DNA of 64,000 nt from Bretschneidera sinensis. Lineage: Eukaryota; Streptophyta; Magnoliopsida; Brassicales; Akaniaceae. Of the stretch, positions 23,093 to 33,508 are shown piece after piece; the first letter of the stretch is position 1; each line of letters begins with the position of its first letter. The stretch lies in NCBI GenBank assembly GCA_023935145.1, contig CM043705.1:22165501-22229500 (forward strand), given 5' to 3'. Position numbers and translations under genes: made by a program. Under the pieces are notes generated by a model. It was given only the letters and a program-made list of their open reading frames with translations. It was not told where the DNA came from and did not search any database.

Positions 23093-25185
23093 CTAAGCAT
23101 CGGTCTCGTCACCAACGACGTCCACCACCTTCTCTATAGCAGCATTGAAGGACTGGATCTGCACTTCTTCCTTATCCTCTCTCTGGATTCCACCCGCCAA
23201 AGTAGCGACCCCCTCTCCAGAAGACGAGAGTTCAAGGTGAAAGAAGTCAGTCTTAAGAAAAAGAACCTCGACCTTCCTCTTAGCCTCCTCGAACCCCTGA
23301 AGATACTGAACTCTAACCTCCTCGTCCACTGCTTCCTTGAAGGTAATGGACTTCTTAAAGTTGGCTTTGACTTCCTCCACAGCCTTTTTGATAGCAGCAT
23401 CCATCTCCTCCTTGAGACGTTCCTCGGTAGACTTGGCAGTATCCCTCTCTTGTCTCATCTTCACCAGTTCCTCCATCGCTTAGACCTTGGCCTTCTCTTC
23501 TTGAGCCAAATGAGCATTTGTGCTCTCCTTCTTGCTTCGAACTTGGTCGATTGAGCTCTACAGTTTCTTGATGAGACCGCAGTTGTCATCAAGCTTCTGC
23601 TGACATTTGGTTAACCGATCATTTAAGTCGAGACAACGCTTAAACAGCATCCCAGTTATGACGCCCAACTATAATAAAAAGACAAGTTAAAAATCCTCAG
23701 AAGCAGACAATGCAAATAGCAAAAGGAAAGATTTTTACCTGAGAAACCAAGACTTCGGCTCCTCCCCAATTCAAGGTTGTTTCGCGGAGGCATACCCAGA
23801 ATTAGATGTTCCCTAGCCACCCAGGCATGGGAAAACACGGAATCATCAGTCTTTATCCCCCAGTTCGGTCTATGGACTCCGATAGTTGAGGATACTTTCC
23901 GAGATGAGGAAGAAATACGAGAAGGAACTGCAGGAACCGCAAGCGGTGAAGGTCCCGGTACAGAAGAAGGAGGCATCGGAGAACTCGGAGCATCAACGTT
24001 AATCAGGACTGGAGAAGAGTTTCGAGGTCATTTCTTGGAATTCGTGTTCTTCTGTAGAAACTGGTTACTTGCATTCCCTTTAGCAGTTTGATTCCGTTCT
24101 AGCACCACCCTCTTCCCTCGCTTCTTGTCTTTCATTGTGGCATCCATTTCTGTCCATGAAAAAATGCAAGTATAAATACAAGAGAATAAAGAAAAAGTAA
24201 AAAAAACGTGTTTTAACTTAGAATATACCACTCATAATAGTACCACTAGGGCTTCGAAGGTAGAGGCTGAGCTTCACCAACTCCTCATTATCATAAAGGA
24301 TGTCCACATCTATAGGTGTGGCTATCATACTTTTCACCGTATCTTGCTCGCTACTCAAGATATTCGGCTTTTTACATTATCCCATGCAATCCATACTCCA
24401 CGTCAACGAAACCCCAAAACTTATATCACTCTAAACGAAGAAGAATGCCTTTTTCAATTGTTTGATAGATGAAGGTTTCTTCTTCAGCGGCCCTTTCTTC
24501 ACCCTATAGCTAATCACCATCCAACCGTGTTGTTCGTGCTTACTAATTGGAAGTGGGCCTTAAAGACATTAATATTCATCAACCCTTTCTTCTTTGCACA
24601 TACATATATGAACGCCATAATCAAATGCATGGAATTCGGCACCCATTGACATAGGGTTATGTCAAAACACCTCAGAACAAGGCAGAAAAAGGGATGGAGA
24701 GGAAACCTGAGCCTCGCATTTAGGTGATGGACATAGACATATATCTCATATGGATCCCCTTTCCTAAGGTTATCACAAACTCTTTCTTCTACCCCAGCAT
24801 TCCTAAGTACAAATTTCTCGGATATCCTATACTTGAGCCTAAGAGCCTGAAGAACTTCATCCTCTAACATGTTCGGCAAGATAACTGCCTCGTACGACCA
24901 ATGTACCCGTTCCTCCACTTTCATATCCCCTCGCAGTTCTGAAAGAATGTTATCGTCTTCCGAGGAAGAGGAATCACACTCCTCTTCGTAAAGTACCACT
25001 ACAAAGGGCCCCTCCTAAACATGTCTTTCTCTCGAGGAATCTCTTTCGCTCGAAACATAGTCTAGGCTCATGGCATCGTTAATATCTTTCGATAATTCCT
25101 CATTGCTTCTACTCTCATGACAGCTCCTCATCTCGCTACTGTCACTATCACTAAGCTTATCACGGTAACTACTAACAGAAGACAT
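23093..25185 (-). pseudogene. Antisense gene of Tat-like element 1 (gypsy-type transposon domain), broken
   Basis: Opposite strand to gag-pol. ATG at 25185 (MSSVSSYRDK) opens a Ser/Asp/Glu-rich leader, interrupted by TAG at 25015-25017. A conserved domain follows (LRLKYRISEKFVLRNAG, YEIYVYVHHLNARLRFPLHP, NINVFKAHFQLV), then a frameshift at about 24513. An apparent intron near 24230-24150 ends in ACAG just before ATGGATGCC. The second exon holds DDSVFSHAWVAREHLILGMP, and a GTAAAAAT...TTATAG stretch at about 23740-23670 looks like another intron. The C-terminus is coiled-coil with VQYLQGFEEAKRKVEVLF. All of these blocks are shared, in order, with 46121-47937. The function is unknown; the domain resembles proteins called putative gypsy-type transposon (Transposase_28). 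Confidence 0.75.
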
Positions 25186-25684
25186 GATAAAATAAGAAAT
25201 GACTCACCGATTAAATAATTCTGAAGGAAATAAAAGCTCTGAATACTCAACAAACTTCAGACGCTCCTCAACTCACACTCCGAATGTCCGAGCACTCCTT
25301 GATTTTTTGAGACTACGAGCGCTCTCAACTTTCTCTCTTGGATAAAAATGTATGAAGTGAGGAACTAAGAGGAAATTTTCGCCCCTTTTATAGACTCCGG
25401 ACACAGCCAACAAGGGAAATTAACTCACCACCAGCTGTAAAGTTGCACCATTTCATATAATCGAGGGTGTGCGTTGTCATTCCGCCATCCAAGACAATGA
25501 TACGACAAGCTACCAATAAATGCTTTCTAGAAGATTCTCTTCCAGGCTTAAAGAATTCAACCCAGACACATAAAAACTTAAGACCATTCATGGGGCCCAA
25601 ATGAGTATAAACCCTATCTATATTTGCTCAAACATTGCAAAATGGACAAGTCTATCTTCTTCAGAGTCAGACCATATCGCCAAA

Positions 25685-25865
25685 AGTCCGAGCATTTCGA
25701 TTGAGTATTGTCTCCTCAGAACAAAGTCTCTAAGTCCGATCATTTCGATTGAGTATCGACTCATCGAACCAAAGTCTTCGAGTCTGAGAATTTCGATTGA
25801 GCATCGTCTCTTCATATCAAAGTCTCCAAGTCCGAGCATTTCAATTGAGTCACGTCTTTCTCATC
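25685..25865. repeat. 48-bp tandem repeat, about four units
   Basis: Units start at 25685, 25733, 25781 and 25829, exactly 48 bp apart, around the core AGTCCGAGCATTTCGATTGA. They occupy the place where the U3 of the element's 3' LTR should be. Because 48 is a multiple of 3 a spurious 16-residue protein periodicity appears in one plus frame. Upstream (25186-25684) nothing else was recognised. Confidence 0.8.
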
Positions 25866-25916
25866 TGAAAAACAAATTATTACAACAACCCTAGGGATTT
25901 CCTTCACAGATAGTAT
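25866..25916 (+). repeat. 3' LTR of Tat-like element 1, left fragment
   Basis: Matches about 17425-17473 of the 5' LTR (ATTACAACAACCCT shared), up to the AGTAT where the SIRE-like element inserted. No match to the first 215 bp of the 5' LTR was found upstream. Confidence 0.75.
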
Positions 25917-26642
25917 TGTTGACCCTGAATGATTTTGATAGTAACAAAAATCTTAATTAAGCACTAATAAGTATTACTTAAGTAATATAGATTGTTAATA
26001 GTGCTTATACATCAAAAGAGATCAAGATTGTAGAAATTGGTGAATCAATGTTGATGATCTCAAAAGTTAATAAGTTCTCCAAAAGATTAAATTCAAGGAG
26101 AATAATTTAAATGCATCTTCAAAGTCAATAGGGATAAATTATAGATTTTAATCCTAAGATATACTTTGTAAGCATTTCAATTGTTATGAGCTAATTATAT
26201 TTGTATTGCATTTTATTATATAGTCTTAATTAATTGAAGATATAAAATCTCCAAGTGATTTTATTAAATGCAAATAAATTCTTTAGGCTCAATTCTTAAC
26301 ATTCTCTAATTGAATTTAAGAAGAATTTATGTTGACATAGAAAATTACTTGAGCATTTGTAATGTATCATTCTTCATATATCTAGCACACACATTATGCT
26401 TAAATTTGTAATATGTTTTGTCATCATCAAAAATGCCTCAATCAAGAAATTGATTAGATTAATTTTGATGATAACAAAACACTTTTGAAATGTTTAACTT
26501 GTGTGTTTAATGTGCAAGAAAGTTTGATTAAATTAGGAGATTTTTTGGAACTCAAAAATCCAAAAAGAATAAAGAGATATAAAGAAAATTATGCTGAAAA
26601 CACTGTTCATCCAGAAATCACTGTAGCAACGCTCCAACAGTG

Positions 26643-26780
26643 ACCCAGTCGACTGGGTGAATAGTGCAGTCGACTGGCAAAAGTGGCAGAATGTTCCCAG
26701 TCGACTGGTAACACTATAGCAGCAAAAATGTGAATTTTTAAGAGGACCCAGTCGACTGGTATCACGACCCAGTCGACTGG
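26643..26780. repeat. Cluster of CAGTCGACTG palindromes in U3
   Basis: Five intact copies; the first is a perfect 16-bp palindrome (ACCCAGTCGACTGGGT). The cluster lies about 95-235 bp upstream of the TATA box. The 3' LTR has four intact copies plus one altered (34235-34342). Confidence 0.9.
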
Positions 26781-26875
26781 TAGTTCAAAAATATGACCGT
26801 TGGACTCCAAATCTGAACGTTTTAAAGTAAATATTTTTCAAATTAAAGTCCTAAACGGCCATATTAATTGATTGC

Positions 26876-26884
26876 TATATAAAC
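26876..26884 (+). promoter_or_regulatory. TATA box of the SIRE-like 5' LTR
   Basis: TATATAAAC, directly downstream of the palindrome cluster and conserved in the 3' LTR near 34437. It should set the U3/R boundary about 30 bp further on. Confidence 0.7.
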
Positions 26885-27567
26885 CCACTCAATTCAGCAT
26901 TCAAAAAGAATGAGAAGACATTCAAAAAGAGAAGAACACACACACTCAAGTCATTCATTCTTTGAAACTCAAAAAAAGCTTTGAAATACTCATGTTGAGC
27001 TATTCTTCAAGCTTTTCTTTGAAAGAGAGATATTATTCAGTTGTATAAGCTTTCATTTGTTGTCTCTCTACCATTTACTTTACAGCTTTTATTGTAAAGG
27101 GATTACTTCCGAGAGGAAGGGGATACTTCCGAGAGGAAGGGGATTACTTCCGAGAGGAAGGGGATTGTACGGTTTGAGCAACACCCGTAAGTTGCTTAGT
27201 TTAGTGAAAGACTTCAAGGAGGATCCTTGAAGAGAGTGGACGTAGGGTCGGAAGGATTCCGATATTGCCGAACCACTATAAATCGAGTTTGCATCTCTCT
27301 AACTCTATCTCCTTAATTACTTTCATAATTACTTGCTTATAATTATTTATTATTCAAGTAAATGAGATTGATTGCTTAATTATTTTATAATTCAATTATC
27401 ATTTCTATATTAAGCAATAAACTCTCTCATCTTTGTGCTAGTAATTTAGAAAGATTTAATTCCGCATATATTTTGTTATTTGAGATTGCAAAAAAGTATT
27501 TAATTTTTTTAATACCCAATTCACCCCCCCTCTTGGGTATTGCCATAGTATATTTTGGACCTACAAT

Positions 27568-27579
27568 TGGTATCAGAGC
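27568..27579 (+). other. Primer binding site, initiator tRNA-Met
   Basis: TGGTATCAGAGC, the standard copia primer site, two bases after the LTR. Confidence 0.95.
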
Positions 27580-27620
27580 CTCGTTCTCTATTTTAGGCTT
27601 AACATCCTAGAGTTGATCCT

Positions 27621-29354
27621 ATGGCAACTATATTTTTAGAAGGAAGAGATCCTTCTAGTCCTCCTCTTCTCCATGGAACAAATTTCACCCATTGGAAAGC
27701 TCAAATGAAGATTTTTATTCAAGCACATGATTATTATGCTTGGTATTTCATTCTTGAAAATGAAAATGACTTTGATGTAAATGATAGTAAATTCATTCAA
27801 CTAAATGCTAAAGTTATGAACATGTTTTATAGTTCTCTTGATCAAAACGAAGTTGATCAAATTTCCTCATGTAAGACTGCAAAAGAAATTTGGGATTTAT
27901 TGGAAGTCATACATGGAGGAAATGAGCAAGAAAAGAATTTCAAATTAAAAAACTTTGTTCATGACTTAGAGCATTTTAAAATGAATGAAAATGAATCAAT
28001 TTTTGATTCGCAAACTCGTTTTACCATACTTGTTAAAACTTTATCTTTCATGGGTAAAATTTATTCTAACCTTGAACTTGTGAGAATATTTCTTAGGTCT
28101 TTGTCAAATCAATGGAAAATTATTTTGACAAAGCATTCTACAAGTGAAAGTTTAGAAGAGCTTGTGGAATCCCTCAAGAAACATGAAAGCTACTTGGATT
28201 ACAAAATTGATGGTTCCACCACATCCTTACCTTTTATGGAAATTGAAGATCTTAATCGTGATGGTGATGAAGAAGAAGAAGACTCCTCGAATAAAGAGAT
28301 CGAATGCGAGGAAATTGCCAACCTATGTCTTTTGGCAATCGACGACGAAAATGAGGTATCAACTTCTTCCTCTTCAAAAAATAACATTGTTAGCAGTAGT
28401 GAAGAATTGATAGAAGTCATAAATGAAATGTATGAAGAATTGAAGAAATTCGATTCTAGGAACACCATTCTTAAAAAAGAGGTGTTATCTCTTTCTAAAG
28501 AGATGGTAGGTTTAAGAAAAGAAAAAGATAAACTATCTTCATTACTTTATGATTCTTCTCAAGATCTTCTTAAAGATGAAAATGAAAACTTAAAGAAGAA
28601 GATAATAGAATTAAATGATACTATATCTAGACTTATGCTTGGAAAAGAAAAGTTAGATGAAGTGTTATCTTGCCAAAGATTAAATGGAGGAAAATCCGGG
28701 TTAGGTTATTCTCCATTAGGCAAGCAAAAAGCAAAAGAGAGCTTATTCATGAAAGTATCATGTGTAAATGAAGCCTCTACTTCAAAGACCTCTAGCAAGG
28801 TTAAAAGCACTCCCTCTATAAATGCTAGGAAGTCTAGAAACTCTAATGAATATCCTAGAAATACTCATGCCTATATGTATGCTCACACACATTCTAGGAA
28901 TAATCATCATGTACATTCTAGGAATAATCATTATGTGCATTCTAGGAACAAATTGTATAATCAGAATTTGCACACTGCACATGCTCATCCTAGGAATTAC
29001 CATCATGGTTATCCTAGAAATAATGTGCATACTCATAATAATGCAAGCATGTATCCTAGAAATCATCATCATACATTTTCTGGAAATGGTATGCACATTC
29101 ATATTCCTCACAATAGAAACATGTATCTTAGGAACTCATATCCTAAGCATAATAGGCATGCACATCTAAGGGATCCTAGAAATTTCAATAACTACTATCC
29201 TAGGATTGTGCATCATCATCATGTCTATAGAACTCCATATGTTGTTAAGAAAGTATGGGTCCCAAAAGGAACCATATTTTCAAGGACTAACCCCAAAGGA
29301 CCTAAGAAATTTTGGGTACCCAAAAATGCTATCGTATATCCTTGTGTGATGTAG
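27621..29354 (+). CDS. SIRE-like gag, 577 aa, open, His/Asn/Arg-rich C-terminus
   Basis: ATG at 27621 (MATIFLEGRDPSSPPLLHGT) lies 41 bp after the primer site. The first 200 residues carry the copia gag domain (NFTHWKAQMKIFIQ, SCKTAKEIWDLLEVIHGG, SLEELVESLKKHESYLDYKI). An acidic stretch and a coiled-coil follow (about 205-350). From about residue 410 to 530 the protein is built of PRNxHH- and HSRNNHH-type repeats, and no CX2CX4HX4C knuckle is visible where one is usual. It ends KVWVPKGTIFSR, KKFWVPKNAIVYPCVM and a single TAG, after which the same frame continues into protease. It should form particles; RNA binding may rely on the basic His-rich region. Confidence 0.9.
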   Translation: MATIFLEGRDPSSPPLLHGTNFTHWKAQMKIFIQAHDYYAWYFILENENDFDVNDSKFIQLNAKVMNMFYSSLDQNEVDQISSCKTAKEIWDLLEVIHGGNEQEKNFKLKNFVHDLEHFKMNENESIFDSQTRFTILVKTLSFMGKIYSNLELVRIFLRSLSNQWKIILTKHSTSESLEELVESLKKHESYLDYKIDGSTTSLPFMEIEDLNRDGDEEEEDSSNKEIECEEIANLCLLAIDDENEVSTSSSSKNNIVSSSEELIEVINEMYEELKKFDSRNTILKKEVLSLSKEMVGLRKEKDKLSSLLYDSSQDLLKDENENLKKKIIELNDTISRLMLGKEKLDEVLSCQRLNGGKSGLGYSPLGKQKAKESLFMKVSCVNEASTSKTSSKVKSTPSINARKSRNSNEYPRNTHAYMYAHTHSRNNHHVHSRNNHYVHSRNKLYNQNLHTAHAHPRNYHHGYPRNNVHTHNNASMYPRNHHHTFSGNGMHIHIPHNRNMYLRNSYPKHNRHAHLRDPRNFNNYYPRIVHHHHVYRTPYVVKKVWVPKGTIFSRTNPKGPKKFWVPKNAIVYPCVM

Positions 29355-30947
29355 ATTTGCCTTCACACCAAGAAAAAAGGTAACTGTTGGTACCTTGATA
29401 GCGGTTGCTCGAAGCATATGACCGGTGATAAAAGCGTATTCAAGGAGCTAACTCTAAGAGATGGTGGACTTGTGACCATTGGAGACAATACTAAAATAAA
29501 GATCATCGGGCATGGAAAAGTCGGTAATGATTTCTCAACTTTAGATAATGTATTGCTAGTACAATGCCTAAAGCCAAATTTACTTAACATTAGTCAATTA
29601 TGTGACAAAGGATATAAAGTCACATTTGAGACCTCTCATTGTCTAGTTATAGACATCAAGAGAAATAAGATCAGATTTGTTGGCCATAGACATGAAAATG
29701 TCTATATAGTTGATTTGAAATCTTTGCATTTCGAAAATGAAAAATGTTTTCCTGCTTTTAGTGAAAATCCATGGCTATGGCATAGAAGGCTTGGTCATGT
29801 AAACATGAACTTGCTGAAAATTGTTTCAAGAAAAGATTTAGTCATTGGTCTTCCTAAAATCAATTTTGAAAAAGACAAAGTATGTGATGCTTGTCAAATG
29901 GGAAAACAAACCAGGATTTCTTTTAAAGCAAAAAATATAGTTTCAACTTCTAGACCTTTGGAACTTCTGCATATGGACTTGTTTGGTCCAATAAATACCA
30001 TTAGTCTAGGTGGCCATCAATATGCTCTTGTTATTGTTGATGACTATTTCAAGATATACCTTTGTTATTTTTATTGCTTACAAGGATGAAGCTTTCAAAG
30101 GTTTTGAAAAGTTTTGCGAAAAGGTTCAAAATGACAAAGGAATTTGTATTTCAAGCATAAGAAGTGATCATGGAAAAGAATTTGAAACCAAAGCTTTTCA
30201 AATTTTTGTGATGAGAATGGAATCAATCACAATTTTTCAGCTCCTAGAACTCCTCAACAAAATGGAGTTGTTGAGAGGAAAAACAGAGTTCTAGAAGAAT
30301 TTTCAAGAACAATGTTTTGTGAAAATAGTTTACCAAAATATTTTTGGACTGAAGCCATGAACACTTCTTGCTATATTTTAAATAGAATTTTAATCAGGCC
30401 TATACTTGATAAAACTCCCTATGAACTATGGAAAGGTAGAAAGCCTAATATTTCCTATTTTCGTACATTTGGTTGTAAATGCTTCATCTTGAATAACAAT
30501 AAAACTAATTTGGGTAAATTTGATTCTAAGACTGATGAAGGGATATTTTTAGGATATTCTACATCGAGTAAGGCTTATAGAGTTTTCAATAAGATAACTC
30601 TAGTAGTAGAGGAATCTGTGCATGTAACTCTTGATGAGTCTAACCCTATTAGTAGTAGAGAAGTTTCCATTAATAATGATGCAGATTTTATTCCAAGAAA
30701 GGAAACACCTACTCTCATTGTTGACCCGAAGAAGAATCCAACTCAAGCAAATGAAGAGCTGGAAGCTCATAATTTGGACCAACCATCTACAAGCCAACAA
30801 GTGGATGGACTTCCTAAAGATTGGAGGTATGTAAACTATCACCCAATTGATCAAGTAATTGGTGATCCTTCACAAGGGGTAAGAGCTCACTCTTCTATTA
30901 AAAATATTTGCAATTATGTAGCTTATCTGTCTCAGGTAGAACCTAAG
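29355..30947 (+). pseudogene. SIRE-like protease and integrase, broken
   Basis: In frame after the gag TAG come the protease active-site segment (WYLDSGCSKHMTGD), GAG-pre-integrase (WLWHRRLGHVNMNLLKI), integrase zinc-binding Cys pair (VCDACQMGKQTR) and the first catalytic Asp (LLHMDLFGPINT). One extra base near 30049 shifts the frame; another change near 30205-30212 shifts it back. The second Asp sits in [11 protein letters not shown], and a Gln-Gln-Asn-Gly-Val-Val-Glu stretch with the catalytic Glu is still readable at about 30253-30275. The C-terminal part resumes at 30312 ([18 protein letters not shown]). Catalytic residues survive; the frame does not. Confidence 0.88.
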
Positions 30948-32473
30948 TCCTTTATAGAAGCTGAAAAGGACAATGAGTGGATTATTGCTATGCAAGAAGA
31001 GATTAATCAATTTGAGAGAAACAAGGTTTGGAATCTAGTTCCAAGACCTAAGAATCATTCCATCATTGGAACAAAATGGGTTTATAGGAATAAGATGGAT
31101 GAAAATGGAATAGTAACTAGAAATAAGGCTAGACTAGTTGCTAAGGGATATAATCAAGAAGAAGGAATAGACTTTGATGAGACTTATACTCCCGTAGCTA
31201 GATTAGAAGCTATTCGAATGTTGTTAGCCTTTGCATGCTTTAATAAATTCAAACTATTTCAAATGGATGTGAAAAGTGCCTTTTTAAATGGCTTTATAGA
31301 AGAAGAAGTTTATGTTGAACAACCTCTTGGATTTGAAAATCCTAGTCTTCCAAATCATGTCTATAAACTTTCTAAAGCTCTATATGGGTTGAAGCAAGCT
31401 CCAAGGGCATGGTATGAAAGACTAAGTAAATTTTTGATTGATAATGAATTTGTAAGAGGAAGAATAGATACAACTCTCTTCACAAAAACTCACAAAAATG
31501 ACACTTTGATAGTTCAAATATATGTTGATGATATTATATTTGGTGCTACTAATGAATCTATGTGTCAAGAGTTTGCAAAGTGCATGCAAGGTGAATTTGA
31601 AATGAGCATGATGGGAGAACTTACCTACTTCCTTGGTCTTTAAATCAAACAACTTAAAGGAGGTATCTTCATCAATCAATCAAAGTATACTAAGGACCTA
31701 CTAAAGAGGTTTGGGATGAAAAGCTCAAAGCCACTTGGAACACCAATGAGCACATCTACAAAACTTGATCTCGATGAAGAAGGTAAACCTGTAGATACTA
31801 AATATTATAGAAGCATGATAGGTGTTTTGCTTTATTTAACTGCAAGTAGACTTGATATTATGTTCAGTGTATGCATGTGTGCTAGATTTCAGTCTAATCC
31901 TAAGGAATCACATGTAGTTGCAGTAAAAAGAATTCTTAGATATCTGCAAGGAACCCAAACCATAGGATTATGGTACTCTAGAGAATCATCTTTTGAGCTT
32001 GTAGGATATTCAGATGCTGATTTTGCTTGATGTAGGTTAAATAGAAAAAGTACAAGTGGAACATGCCAATTCTTAGGTGCTTAACGTCTTGGTTTTCCAA
32101 GAAACAGAATTCCGTTGCACTATCAACCGCTGAGGCGGAATATGTAGCAGCTGGAAGTTGTTGTACCCAAGTGTTATGGATGAAACAACAACTAGAAGAC
32201 TATGGCATGAACCTAAAAAATATTCCTATATTTTGTGATAATACTAGTGCTATCAACCTAACCAAGAACCCTATTCAGCACTCTAGAACAAAGCACATAG
32301 AAATAAGACATCATTTCTTAAGAGACCTTGCTCAAAAAGGTGATATAAGATTAGAATTCATACCTTCAGAAGATCAAATAGCTGATATTCTTACAAAACC
32401 CCTATGTGAAGCTAGTTTTTGTAATATTAGAATGTTGATGGGATTGCTTGATTTTGATAAACTGAATGTTTGA
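30948..32473 (+). pseudogene. SIRE-like reverse transcriptase and RNase H, broken
   Basis: RT begins near 30948 ([14 protein letters not shown]) and includes [49 protein letters not shown] and the catalytic YVDDIIFG near 31525. A TAA at 31641-31643 interrupts, then the same frame runs 31644-32027 (RSMIGVLLYLTASRLDI, YSDADFA) to TGA at 32028-32030. A shift near 32080 leads into the RNase H C-terminus (WFSKKQNSVALSTAEAEYVA, FCDNTSAINLTKN, QIADILTKPL), ending at 32473. One base change each explains the two stops. Confidence 0.9.
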
Positions 32474-33508
32474 TTGCATTTCGTTTCATCATTTGCATGA
32501 TTGACATTGAGTGAAAGAGTATTAATCCATGTTTAAATATTTTCCTCACTAAAAAATGTCATAGATAAACAAATTCGTGCTAAAAATTCAAGACTGGAAA
32601 TTTTACTAATGGTCCAGTCGACTGGTAAATGTGTTCCAGTCGACTGGTAAGTCACTGCCTGATTGTCCAGTCGACTGGTAATTTTGACCCAGTCGACTGG
32701 TAACTCTCTGCCAAAAACTCCAGACGACTGGTAAGTCTTCTCCAGTCGTCTATAAAATCAAATCTTGTTTGGAGCCATTTAATACTCAAATATTAATTGT
32801 TCTTTGATAAATTCTCTTTGATTTGGCATTGGATAAATCAAGTGATGAGCTTGAATTTAGATTTGAGAATTATTTTTGAGTTATTTATCTATCAAGCATG
32901 AGCTGAATATGAAACTTTCTATTATAGTTTGAAATTAATGATTATCTTTGTGTTGAATTGATAATCATCTAATTATTGAATCTAACATACCCTGAAAATG
33001 ATATTTGATTGATAATTGAAAATTATATTTCGGTGCATATATGCTGGGGAAGTAATTTTTTTTTTTTCAAATACTTATAGATATTTCCAATTTGAATATC
33101 TTTTTGAGTAGTTGATGAGCTCTTTGTCTTGATTATTCAATCAATTAACTACCAATAAGGCCTGTTAAGTTTTATCCAATTTTATTTCTCTTAAAAGTTA
33201 AAAACAATTACTTTAGACCTTTTTGAAAGGGGGAGAAAATCTGATTTATTGGTAAAAGAGAAAACCTATTGGTAAATCAAGCAATGAGTTCAAACCTATT
33301 GTTTTATATTTCTTGATATCTTGTAAAACGATTCTTTTCTCAATATGTTTCATCAAAATATTTTCAATAGCATATTTTGAGGGGGAGCTCTTTTTTTTTT
33401 AAATCCACCCTTTTTGATTATGACAAAAAGGGGGAGAAAAATAAGAATATTAGAGATCTTGTTAGACCTTATTCTTAAGATTTTTGTCACCATCAAAAAG
33501 GGGGAGAT
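32474..33508 (+). other. Non-coding region between pol and 3' LTR, with palindromes and polypurine tract
   Basis: No env-like frame. 32614-32753 holds four intact CAGTCGACTG palindromes and two altered ones, repeating the U3 cluster outside the LTR. Several GGGGGAG runs occur (33231, 33381, 33432); the last, AAAAAGGGGGAGA at about 33495-33507, abuts the 3' LTR and is the likely polypurine tract. Confidence 0.8.

Larger units (their letters stand above)
25917..27565 (+). repeat. 5' LTR of the SIRE-like element
   Basis: 1649 bp from TGTTGACCCTG to GGACCTACA. It holds a cluster of five CAGTCGACTG palindromes (26643-26780), a TATA box at 26876-26884, and three direct repeats of a TTCCGAGAGGAAGGGGAT unit at 27099-27165 in the transcribed part. 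Confidence 0.93.

Noticed and set aside
23237..23554. Leu-rich plus-strand frame suggesting a membrane protein
   Set aside because: It is the complement of the coiled-coil C-terminus of the antisense gene, whose minus-strand motif is shared with element 2.
26643..26780. Cluster of SalI-type sites suggesting cloning or vector sequence
   Set aside because: The sites are embedded in conserved LTR sequence and repeated in the 3' LTR and downstream of pol; no vector sequence is present.
28782..29169. Met/Ile-rich frames on both strands within gag
   Set aside because: They are shadows of the His/Asn-rich gag repeat; only the 27621-29354 frame has gag domains.
32474..33508. Possible env-like gene after SIRE-like pol
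   Set aside because: No reading frame of useful length and no signal or membrane segment; the region is non-coding with palindromes and purine runs.
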